Positions 1-5,078 of a stretch of DNA of 5,346 nucleotides are shown here, piece by piece. This DNA is from an uncultured Thermoleophilia bacterium. GTDB taxonomy: Bacteria; Actinomycetota; Thermoleophilia; UBA2241. Numbering within the stretch: position 1 is the stretch's first letter; the number at the start of each line of letters is the position of its first letter. A program made the translations under genes and the position numbers. The notes under the pieces were generated by a model, which did no database searches, was not told the origin of the DNA, and saw only the letters and a program-made list of their open reading frames with translations. The DNA is taken from the NCBI GenBank assembly GCA_903921965.1, contig CAIXSE010000162.1, positions 1 to 5,346 of the forward strand, read 5' to 3'.

Positions 1-882
1 ACCATCGAGGCCAACTGCGCCGACCCCGTGTTCCTCGTCCGCGGCGCCCAGGCGCGCCTGGACGTGCTTCGGGACGGCGTCGAGTTCACGCTCGCGCACG
101 GGATCGACTCATATGTCGTCACGTTCCGGGGGGCGATCGTCTGTGGCCTTGCGAGCGCGGGCGAGTGGGACCGGGCGCTCGACGAGATCGAGCAGCTGGT
201 CGGCGAGCACGAGGCGCACGACGAGCTCTGGGACCTGCACACGATGCGGTCCATCCAGGCGCAGCTCTGGTCCTGGAGAGGGGAGGGCGAACGCGCCCTG
301 CCGCTTCTGCCGTGGATCCTGGACACCGGACGCGAGAGCGAGGTCGGCTGGTCGCGGAACCTCGCCCTGTACACGGCCGCGACCGTGCACCTGGGTCTGG
401 GGCGGATCGACGAGGGAGTCGCGCTGCTCGCCGAGAGCTTCGCCCGCCCCGGAGCCGTCGTCTCGGCGCCCGACGACCTGTCGCAGGCGGTGCGTCTGGC
501 TCTGGGCGCGGGCGCCACGACCCTCGCACGGCAGCTGGTCGCCGAGGCGCGCGCCTGCGCGCCGGCGAGGCCGCTGCCGCTGCAGGAGCACTCGGCCGCG
601 ACGCTCGACGCGTTGTCGGCGGAGGCCGACGACGACCTCAAGACCGCGGCGGCCGGCTTCGCCGACGCCGCCCGGCGCTGGCACGGGTTCGGCGTGCCCT
701 ACGAAGAGGGGCACGCCCTGCTCGGGCAGGGGCGCTGCCTGGTGGGGCTCGGGCGCGCGCCGGAGGCTCTCGCGCCGCTCGTCGCGGCCCGCGGGATCTT
801 CGCGCGGCTCGGCGCCGCGCCGGCGCTGGCCGAAGCCGAGGAACTGCTACGGGCGCTGGGAGGCAGCGTGCTTTCGGAGTGA
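1..882 (+). CDS. C-terminal part of a TPR-repeat protein (probably the tail of a large AAA-ATPase/cyclase-type regulator), 5' end outside window
   Basis: The frame is open from the first base (T-I-E-A-N-C...) and ends with TGA at 880-882, leaving 293 visible residues. The GTG at 28 is an internal valine codon, not a convincing start: there is no Shine-Dalgarno before it and the coding frame continues upstream. The visible part is alanine/leucine-rich and entirely helical in character. It has TPR-like units such as A-x-A-G-E-W-D-R-A-L-D-E-I, G-L-G-R-I-D-E-G-V-A-L-L and G-x-G-R-C-L-V-G-L-G-R-A-P-E-A-L-A-P-L. The closing segment (A-R-G-I-F-A-R-L-G-A-A-P-A-L-A-E-A-E-E-L-L) resembles the tails of large actinobacterial proteins with an N-terminal cyclase or activator domain, an AAA/NB-ARC ATPase and C-terminal TPRs. 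No LuxR-type helix-turn-helix follows the repeats, so a LAL/MalT regulator is less likely. Family assignment is inferred from the tail only. The gene appears to end at the terminator at 917-954. Confidence 0.72.
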   Translation, partial: TIEANCADPVFLVRGAQARLDVLRDGVEFTLAHGIDSYVVTFRGAIVCGLASAGEWDRALDEIEQLVGEHEAHDELWDLHTMRSIQAQLWSWRGEGERALPLLPWILDTGRESEVGWSRNLALYTAATVHLGLGRIDEGVALLAESFARPGAVVSAPDDLSQAVRLALGAGATTLARQLVAEARACAPARPLPLQEHSAATLDALSAEADDDLKTAAAGFADAARRWHGFGVPYEEGHALLGQGRCLVGLGRAPEALAPLVAARGIFARLGAAPALAEAEELLRALGGSVLSE

Positions 883-916
883 CGCGACGCGCGTGCGTCT
901 CCTCGTCCCCCGGCGC

Positions 917-954
917 GGGGCGGGCGGCCGCAGGGCCACCCGCCCCTTTCTCGT
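917..954 (+). terminator. Intrinsic terminator after the TPR protein gene
   Basis: Arms GGGGCGGG (917-924) and CCCGCCCC (939-946) pair perfectly. After one C-A mismatch, GGCC (926-929) pairs with GGCC (934-937) around a four-base loop. TTTCTCGT follows at 947-954. The position, 35 bases past the stop codon at 880-882, suits Rho-independent termination. The T-run is short, as is common in high-GC genomes. On the - strand the hairpin has no T-run after it, so it acts mainly on + strand transcripts. Confidence 0.7.
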
Positions 955-973
955 GCGCAGGGGTTTCGAGGCA

Positions 974-992
974 GGACCGGTGCTGCCGGTCC
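974..992 (-). terminator. Hairpin in the convergent gap, possible stop for the membrane protein transcript
   Basis: GGACCGG (974-980) and CCGGTCC (986-992) form a perfect 7-bp stem with a 5-base loop. It lies 28 bases beyond the stop codon of the - strand membrane protein gene. No T-run follows on the - strand, where the next bases read TGCCTCGAAA, so it is not a canonical terminator. Its place between two convergent genes is the main argument for a transcript-end role. Confidence 0.35.
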
Positions 993-1019
993 GGCTGCGA
1001 GCGGACGCCCGAAGCCGGG

Positions 1020-1658
1020 TCAGAGTCCCCGGATCCCCTTCTCGGCGAGGTACACGGCGAGCACGAAGCACACCACGGCGACGATCGTGGAGCCGTGCTT
1101 CTGCAGCACGCGGCGGATGGGCCCGAGCACCTTCTCGGCCGACGCCGGCGCCGCGTACAGGAGCGCGACCGGCAGGATCATCGGGGCCAGCATGATGGCC
1201 AGGAACACGGCCAGCGCGATCCAGGCGTCGAGGGAGGCCACCGGCGCGACGAGCATCTCCTTCAGCGCGTCGATGTAGGGGATGACGGACGAGAAGTCGG
1301 TGACCGCCAGGGCGGCCCCGGCGGCGAGCCCCTCGACCGCCCCGATGGGGTGCTTCCTCTTCTTGCGCTCCTCGGCGGGCCTCTTCCTCCTGCGGAGGGC
1401 GCGCACGCCGAGGAAGGCGATGAGCGCCGCGGCCACCAGGTCGACGATCGCGGAACCCAGGCTCGGCTTGAGCCCGAGCTGGAGGCCGAACGCGAGGACC
1501 ACGCAGCCGAAGGCGATGAAGACCGCGCAGAAGCCCACGCACAGGGCCAGTCCGGCGCGCTTCGCGGTGGCGAGCAGGGCCATCAGCACGAGGATGCCGG
1601 TCGGGTTGATCGCGGCGGCGAGCGCGAGAGGTATGACTTTGCTCAGGAGTTGGGGCAC
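1020..1658 (-). CDS. GAP/Sap-family six-helix integral membrane protein (LysE-like fold)
   Basis: The predicted protein has 212 residues from a GTG at 1658 and ends at TGA (1022-1020). Six hydrophobic segments are visible at about residues 4-29, 36-59, 67-87, 107-125, 145-170 and 190-206. A strongly basic loop (R-R-R-K-R-P-A-E-E-R-K-K-R-K, about 89-102) between helices 3 and 4 should be cytoplasmic. Helix 1 carries I-N-P-T-G (17-21), and prolines break helices 4 and 5 (P127, P159, P163). This resembles the actinobacterial GAP family (Sap, sulfolipid-1-addressing protein) and more distantly LysE-type exporters. Such proteins are thought to move lipids or small molecules across the membrane; the substrate here is unknown. 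The frame stays open upstream to an ATG at 1907, but the added 83 residues are Arg/Gly/Pro-rich, non-hydrophobic and cover the divergent promoter region, so the GTG just before the first helix is preferred. Its Shine-Dalgarno is weak (AACAGG). It is transcribed away from the fix cluster. Confidence 0.72.
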   Translation of the reverse strand: MPQLLSKVIPLALAAAINPTGILVLMALLATAKRAGLALCVGFCAVFIAFGCVVLAFGLQLGLKPSLGSAIVDLVAAALIAFLGVRALRRRKRPAEERKKRKHPIGAVEGLAAGAALAVTDFSSVIPYIDALKEMLVAPVASLDAWIALAVFLAIMLAPMILPVALLYAAPASAEKVLGPIRRVLQKHGSTIVAVVCFVLAVYLAEKGIRGL

Positions 1659-1817
1659 CGGCCTGTTTTCGCTTCGAGGGCCCGGCAGTCCTGCATCCGG
1701 CGGCAGGTACAGGTCGGGTCGGGCGTCGCCTGCGGACGCGCCCGGGCCCGCCTTCGGTCCGGCCCTCGGGTCGTACAGGCGGCCGAAAGGCGCTCCACGT
1801 TGGCCAGTGTGCCGGGC

Positions 1818-1847
1818 TTGCCCGCTTCGCCGGGCCCGGCCTATGAT
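1818..1847 (+). promoter_or_regulatory. Candidate sigma-70-type promoter for the acyl-CoA dehydrogenase/fix cluster
   Basis: TTGCCC (1818-1823) and TATGAT (1842-1847) are separated by 18 bases and match the TTGACA/TATAAT consensus in four and five positions. TATGAT stands out in this GC-rich stretch. Transcription would start near 1854, giving a leader of about 197 nt before the ATG at 2051. This is inferred from sequence alone. Confidence 0.5.
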
Positions 1848-1908
1848 TCGGCTGCTGCACACATGACCGCAGCCGGGCGCCGTCTCCGTCCACTGCACCC
1901 AGGTCATG

Positions 1909-1946
1909 GACCCCCAGCGCGCGCTGTTGCGCGTCCTCTGGGGGTC
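1909..1946 (+). promoter_or_regulatory. Strong leader hairpin, possible attenuator or transcript-processing element
   Basis: GACCCCCAG (1909-1917) and CTGGGGGTC (1938-1946) are perfect 9-bp inverted arms. Inside them CGCGC (1918-1922) pairs with GCGCG (1929-1933) around a 6-base loop, leaving a 4-base bulge (TCCT). TCTTCGCGTTTCC follows, and a CTTTTA stretch comes at 1965-1970. It lies in the presumed untranslated leader about 105 bases before the dehydrogenase start, so as a terminator it could only be conditional. Whether it pauses or terminates transcription cannot be told from sequence. Confidence 0.5.
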
Positions 1947-1972
1947 TTCGCGTTTCCAGGGGACCTTTTACG

Positions 1973-2032
1973 GCGCGCCGGAGAGTCCGCTCCGCGGCTC
2001 CGCCGGCGCGCGAGCCGCCGGCCCCGCGCCGG
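1973..2032 (+). promoter_or_regulatory. Three-segment alternative hairpin just upstream of the dehydrogenase ribosome binding site
   Basis: Segment A, GCGCGCCGG (1973-1981), pairs over 9 bp with segment B, CCGGCGCGC (2003-2011). Segment B also pairs over 8 bp with segment C, CGCGCCGG (2025-2032). The two stems exclude each other. The B:C stem ends six bases before the AAGGAGGG ribosome binding site at 2038. This geometry is known from attenuators and riboswitch expression platforms, but GC-rich DNA produces such complementarity easily, and no recognised aptamer is visible. Confidence 0.3.
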
Positions 2033-2050
2033 TCCCGAAGGAGGGAATGC

Positions 2051-3283
2051 ATGGACTTCCGCTACACCACCGAGCAGGACATGTACCGCATGGCCATCCG
2101 CGAGTGGCTCACCAAGAACGTCGAGCCGCGTTCGCGTGCCATCGACGAGGCCGAGGACGGCATCCCCGACGACATCACCGCCGGCATGGCCGAGCTCGGC
2201 ATGTTCGGCACCACCATCCCCGAGCAGTACGGCGGCCTCGATCTGCCTGATGAGGAGCGCCTCATCTACGCGATGATCACCATCCACGAGATCGCCCGCG
2301 CCGAGCTCAGCATGAGCCTCCCCGTGTACACGCTGCTCACGATCGGCTGGTCGTACATCGTGAACCGCTACGGCACCGAGGAGCTCAAGCAGGAGCTCTT
2401 CCCGGCCGTGGCCGCCGGCAAGGCGTTCGCCGGCATCAACACCACCGAGCCCGGCGGCGGCTCCGACCTCGCCGCCATCAAGACGGTCGCCCCGTGGAGC
2501 GAGGAGAAGCAGGCGTACATCCTCAACGGAGAGAAGGCCTACGTCTCCGGTCCCAAGGAGTGCGAGAAGTGGGGTCCGCCGAGCGGCCACTGCTCCCTGG
2601 TCAAGACCGACCCCACGCAGAGCTACAAGGGCATGACCTTCATCTGGGTCCCGGCCCACCTGCCCGGCATCAGCTACACCACCTACAAGGACATGGGCCG
2701 CATGGGCCTCAGCACCGGCGGCTGGATCTACAAGGACGTCGAGCTGCCCAAGAAGTACGTGCTCGGCGAAGAGGGCAAGGGCTTCTACGTGGTCATGGAC
2801 GGCTTCAACGCCGCCCGCGTGCTCGTGGTCGCCGCCTGCCTCGGCGGCGCCGAGAAGGCCCTCGAGATCAGCGGCGAGTACACCGCCCAGCGCCACACCT
2901 TCGGCAAGCCGCTCGGCAAGTACGAGGGCATCAGCTTCGAGATGGCCGACGACTGGATGCAGCTCGACATGCTCAAGCTCAACCTGCTGCGCGGCGCCTG
3001 GATGATCGGCAAGGAGCACACCGAGCCGGGCACCTTCGGCCGCAAGGACATCAACAAGGTCATCAGCACCTGCAAGGCGCTGGCCCCGGCCCTCGGCCAC
3101 GACATCGCGCGCCACGGGATGATGTACCACGGCGCCTTCGGCTACACCAAGGAGACCCCGCTCGAGATGTTCCTGCGCGGCGTCATGAGCTACGAGGTCG
3201 GCGCCGAGGGCGGGCTCAAGATCATGCGCGGCGTGATCGCCCGCGACGAGTGGGGCGAGACGCACAACCCGTTCAAGGATTGA
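2051..3283 (+). CDS. Acyl-CoA dehydrogenase (FAD-dependent, ETF-linked), divergent type
   Basis: This 410-residue flavoprotein has usual family length. The start is an ATG five bases after a strong AAGGAGGG (2038-2045). N-terminal helical domain: about 1-125. The middle beta-domain carries the FAD/substrate motif T-E-P-G-G-G-S-D (132-139) and L-N-G-E-K-A-Y-V-S-G (158-167), where Tyr164 replaces the usual Trp of W-I-T-N. The C-terminal domain has Q-R-H-T-F-G-K-P-L (280-288) and G-A-F-G-Y (361-365). Aligning A-E-G-G-L-K-I-M-R (385-393) with the usual Y-E-G-T-S-Q-I-Q-R makes Glu386 the likely catalytic base. Such enzymes oxidise an acyl-CoA to the 2,3-enoyl-CoA and pass electrons to ETF; some relatives, such as CaiA, work as reductases with FixAB. 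The substrate is not predictable. A segment with C171, H180 and C181 appears about seven residues longer than usual. All lysine codons read are AAG, which suggests high expression. fixC follows on the same strand. Confidence 0.93.
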   Translation: MDFRYTTEQDMYRMAIREWLTKNVEPRSRAIDEAEDGIPDDITAGMAELGMFGTTIPEQYGGLDLPDEERLIYAMITIHEIARAELSMSLPVYTLLTIGWSYIVNRYGTEELKQELFPAVAAGKAFAGINTTEPGGGSDLAAIKTVAPWSEEKQAYILNGEKAYVSGPKECEKWGPPSGHCSLVKTDPTQSYKGMTFIWVPAHLPGISYTTYKDMGRMGLSTGGWIYKDVELPKKYVLGEEGKGFYVVMDGFNAARVLVVAACLGGAEKALEISGEYTAQRHTFGKPLGKYEGISFEMADDWMQLDMLKLNLLRGAWMIGKEHTEPGTFGRKDINKVISTCKALAPALGHDIARHGMMYHGAFGYTKETPLEMFLRGVMSYEVGAEGGLKIMRGVIARDEWGETHNPFKD

Positions 3284-3334
3284 GCTGCGTAGGCAGGTCG
3301 CGGCGATAGCCGAGACCGCCGTAGGGGACTCAAC

Positions 3335-3361
3335 GTCGGGTGCGGCGAAGCGGCACCCGAC
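3335..3361 (+). terminator. 9-bp hairpin after acyl-CoA dehydrogenase (terminator-like or mRNA-stabilising)
   Basis: GTCGGGTGC (3335-3343) and GCACCCGAC (3353-3361) are perfectly complementary around a 9-base loop; two further pairs are possible inside. ACTGACGCG follows rather than a T-run, so intrinsic termination would be weak. A partial terminator or a 3' stabilising structure would allow the dehydrogenase to be made in excess over fixCXA. That reading is inference. Confidence 0.45.
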
Positions 3362-3363
3362 AC

Positions 3364-3373
3364 TGACGCGTCA
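3364..3373. promoter_or_regulatory. Palindrome TGACGCGTCA, candidate operator before fixC
   Basis: The 10-base sequence equals its own reverse complement and lies 31 bases before the fixC start, directly after the 3335-3361 hairpin. Short palindromes of this kind can bind dimeric regulators. No second copy was noticed in the window and no specific regulator can be named. Confidence 0.25.
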
Positions 3374-3404
3374 AGACTGACCGGCCGGAAGGAGGCCGCC
3401 ACAG

Positions 3405-4694
3405 ATGGAGACAGTAGAGTGCATCGTCGTCGGTGGCGGCCTCGCCGGCCTCTCCGCGGCCTACGGCCTGGCCCAGGCCGGCATGGAAGTCATGGTCCTC
3501 GAGCGCGGGGACTACTCAGGCGCCAAGAACGTCACGGGCGGGCGCCTGTACGTGAAGCCGATCAGGCGCTTCTATCCGGAACTGTGGGAAGAAGCGCCGT
3601 TCGAGCGGCCCATCGCCCGCGAGCTGGTCACGATGATGAGCGGCGGGCGCCAGACCACCATCGAGATCGCCTCCGAGCGGTTCACGGCCGAGTCGCCGCA
3701 GAGCTACTCGGTGGTGCGCGCGAAGCTCGACCAGTACCTGGCCGACAAGGTCACCGAGGCCGGCGCCATGGTCGTGCCCAACATGAAGGTCGACGAACTG
3801 CTGCGCAAGGACGGCCGCATCGTCGGCATCCGCGCCGGCGAGGACGAGATCGGCGCGCAGGTGGTCATCGTGGCCGAGGGCGTGCTGCGGCTGCTCAGCG
3901 CCGAGGCGGGCCTCGCGCCGAAGCCCGAGGCCAGGCACCACGCGCTCGGCTACAAGGAGATCATCGAGCTGCCGCAGGGCGTGATCGAGGACCGCTGGCA
4001 CCTCAACCCGGGCGAGGGCGCCGCGCAGCTCTTCATGGGCGAGTGCACGAAGGGCATGATGGGCGGCGCCTTCCTCTACACCAACAAGGACAGCATCTCG
4101 CTCGGCATGGTCGTGGGGATGGAAGACGTACGGAAGCGGCGCGACGGAACGGAGAGCTGGCAGCTCCTCGACGAGTTCAAGGAGCTGCCCCAGATCCGGC
4201 CGCTTGTGGCCGGCGGGACGGTCGCCGAGTACTCGGCGCACGCCATCCCGGAGGGCGGCATCAGCCAGGTGCCGCGGCTCTTCGGCGACGGCTACCTCGT
4301 CGCCGGCGACACCGCGGGGCTCAGCCTCAACGCCATGATCACCGTGCGCGGCATGGACTTCGCCATCGCCTCGGGCTACTACGCCGCCGAGGCCGTGAAG
4401 AAGGCGAAGGCGGCCGGAGACTTCTCCGCCGCCGGCCTCGCCTCCTACGAGCAGTCGTTGCGCGACAGCTTCGTGCTCAAGGACCTGGAGACGGCGAAGG
4501 CGATCCCCGGCGTCATGGAGAACCCGCGCCTCTTCACGCACTACCCGGACGCGGTCGGACGGCTGCTCGAGAGCATCTGGACGGTGGACGACGAGCCGCA
4601 GGCCGGCCACGTCAGCAAGGCGTGGAAGGCGGCGCGCCGCGACTTCATGAGCCTGGCGACGCTCAAGGACGCCTGGTCCATGCGGAAGATCTGA
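3405..4694 (+). CDS. fixC: FixC, ETF:quinone oxidoreductase-like flavoprotein
   Basis: The 429-residue protein matches E. coli FixC (about 428) in length and in many blocks. It receives electrons from the FixAB electron-transfer flavoprotein and passes them to membrane quinone. The N-terminal FAD-binding Rossmann motif is V-V-G-G-G-L-A-G (8-15) with acidic E33 ending the second strand. The FixC signature G-A-K-N-V-T-G-G-R-L-Y follows (39-49). Further recognisable blocks are Y-S-V-V-R-A-K-L-D (101-109), M-M-G-G-A-F-L-Y-T-N (218-227), Y-S-A-H-A-I-P-E-G-G (276-285), the second FAD motif V-A-G-D-T-A-G (299-305) and V-R-G-M-D-F-A-I-A-S-G (314-324). The cysteine-rich ferredoxin domain that ends mitochondrial ETF-QO is absent and is supplied by the adjacent fixX. 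The usual A-D-G-V-N-S segment reads A-E-G-V-L-R (157-162), a mild departure. The start is supported by AAGGAGG nine bases upstream. The fixX start lies 11 bases after the stop. Confidence 0.95.
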   Translation: METVECIVVGGGLAGLSAAYGLAQAGMEVMVLERGDYSGAKNVTGGRLYVKPIRRFYPELWEEAPFERPIARELVTMMSGGRQTTIEIASERFTAESPQSYSVVRAKLDQYLADKVTEAGAMVVPNMKVDELLRKDGRIVGIRAGEDEIGAQVVIVAEGVLRLLSAEAGLAPKPEARHHALGYKEIIELPQGVIEDRWHLNPGEGAAQLFMGECTKGMMGGAFLYTNKDSISLGMVVGMEDVRKRRDGTESWQLLDEFKELPQIRPLVAGGTVAEYSAHAIPEGGISQVPRLFGDGYLVAGDTAGLSLNAMITVRGMDFAIASGYYAAEAVKKAKAAGDFSAAGLASYEQSLRDSFVLKDLETAKAIPGVMENPRLFTHYPDAVGRLLESIWTVDDEPQAGHVSKAWKAARRDFMSLATLKDAWSMRKI

Positions 4695-4705
4695 GAGGGG
4701 GAGCC

Positions 4706-4987
4706 ATGCCGATGAAGATCGACGCCAAGCTCGGCCTCGACGTCTTCAAGCTCGACAAGGAGCCGCACATCGTCATCGATACCGAGGTGTGCGCCAGGGT
4801 GTGCAAGGACGAGGCCTGCGTGTACGTGTGCCCGGCCGACCTGTACGAGCGCGACGATCAGGGCCGGATGACGGTGAACTGGGAAGGGTGCCTGGAGTGC
4901 GGCACCTGCATGATCTGCTGCGACCACCGCGCCCTCAGCTGGCAGTACCCGCGCGGGCAGTTCGGGGTGCAGTACCGGATGAGCTGA
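4706..4987 (+). CDS. fixX: FixX, ferredoxin-like iron-sulfur partner of FixC
   Basis: The protein has 93 residues, close to other FixX proteins. The start (D-A-K-L-G-L-D-V-F-K), the G-C-L-E-C-G-T-C block (61-68) and the ending Q-Y-P-R-G-Q-F-G-V-Q-Y-R (80-91) match the FixX pattern. Cysteines are C29, C33, C38, C42 (followed by P43), C62, C65, C68, C71 and C72. That is enough for two [4Fe-4S] clusters, with C29/C33/C38/C42 and C62/C65/C68/C72 as the obvious ligand groups. FixX supplies the iron-sulfur domain that is fused in ETF-QO, and passes electrons within the FixABCX complex. The first two cysteines are spaced C-x3-C rather than the common C-x2-C. Two starts are possible, ATG 4706 and ATG 4712 (Met3). 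The purine-rich GAGAGGGGGAG at 4693-4703 sits only two bases from the first and eight from the second, so the second may be used. Confidence 0.93.
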   Translation: MPMKIDAKLGLDVFKLDKEPHIVIDTEVCARVCKDEACVYVCPADLYERDDQGRMTVNWEGCLECGTCMICCDHRALSWQYPRGQFGVQYRMS

Positions 4988-4993
4988 AGCGGA

Positions 4994-5030
4994 CGGCGGG
5001 CCCGGCCGGCGGAGCCGGCGCCGCCCGCCG
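4994..5030 (+). other. GC-rich hairpin between fixX and fixA
   Basis: CGGCGGGC (4994-5001) and GCCCGCCG (5023-5030) pair over 8 bp. Inside, GCCGGC (5005-5010) pairs with GCCGGC (5014-5019) around a GGA loop, separated by a 3x3 internal loop. CCCCGACG follows with no T-run, so this does not look like an intrinsic terminator. It may set relative mRNA stability between fixCX and fixA(B). Confidence 0.4.
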
Positions 5031-5065
5031 CCCCGACGACCGACGGGCCCCGCGAGGCGGCCGCG

Positions 5066-5074
5066 AGGAGGTGA
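5066..5074 (+). promoter_or_regulatory. Full-match Shine-Dalgarno of fixA
   Basis: AGGAGGTGA is complementary to nine consecutive bases of the usual 16S rRNA 3' end and lies four bases before GTG 5079. It decides the GTG as the fixA start and predicts efficient translation despite the non-ATG codon. Confidence 0.8.
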
Positions 5075-5078
5075 CGGC

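Larger units (their letters stand above)
1659..2050. other. Divergent intergenic region (392 bases) with promoter and structured leader
   Basis: This spacer separates the - strand membrane protein gene from the + strand acyl-CoA dehydrogenase. It carries one recognisable + strand promoter (1818-1847), a 9-bp hairpin (1909-1946) and a set of alternative GC-rich hairpins (1973-2032). I could not find a convincing -35/-10 pair for the - strand gene. Small open frames cross the area, such as those from ATG 1864 and ATG 1906. They overlap the dehydrogenase start and are Arg/Pro-rich without recognisable motifs, so I do not call them genes. Confidence 0.6.
3284..3404 (+). other. 121-base spacer between acyl-CoA dehydrogenase and fixC, with hairpin and palindrome
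   Basis: The spacer holds a perfect 9-bp hairpin (3335-3361), a 10-bp palindrome (3364-3373), an 8-bp palindrome CCGGCCGG (3381-3388) and the fixC ribosome binding site AAGGAGG (3389-3395), nine bases before the ATG. No clear -10 element is seen. fixCXA may be co-transcribed with the dehydrogenase or have its own regulated start here. Confidence 0.5.

Noticed and set aside
28..30. GTG 28 as the start of the first gene
   Set aside because: The frame continues upstream to base 1 and no ribosome binding site precedes it; the gene is cut by the window edge.
1..882. LuxR/MalT-type (LAL) regulator
   Set aside because: These proteins end in a helix-turn-helix domain after the repeats; here the gene stops within the TPR-like region.
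1020..1907. Longer 295-residue version of the membrane protein starting at ATG 1907
   Set aside because: The extra N-terminal 83 residues are Arg/Gly/Pro-rich and not membrane-like, and they span the + strand promoter and leader. The GTG at 1658 directly precedes the first transmembrane helix.
1906..2250. Small frame from ATG 1906 as a possible leader peptide or small gene
   Set aside because: It runs 200 bases into the dehydrogenase, lacks a Shine-Dalgarno and has no amino-acid bias suggestive of an attenuator peptide.
165..2276. 703-residue open frame on the + strand
   Set aside because: It crosses the TPR gene, the terminator, the opposite-strand membrane protein and the dehydrogenase start. 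Its product is Arg/Gly/Ala-rich with no motif, typical of an open shadow frame in GC-rich DNA.
1904..3265. 453-residue open frame opposite the acyl-CoA dehydrogenase
   Set aside because: It is antisense to a gene with clear family motifs, with His/Val/Ala/Leu-rich low-complexity content caused by the sense codon bias.
3516..4610. 364-residue open frame opposite fixC
   Set aside because: It is an antisense shadow of fixC with no recognisable domain or ribosome binding site.
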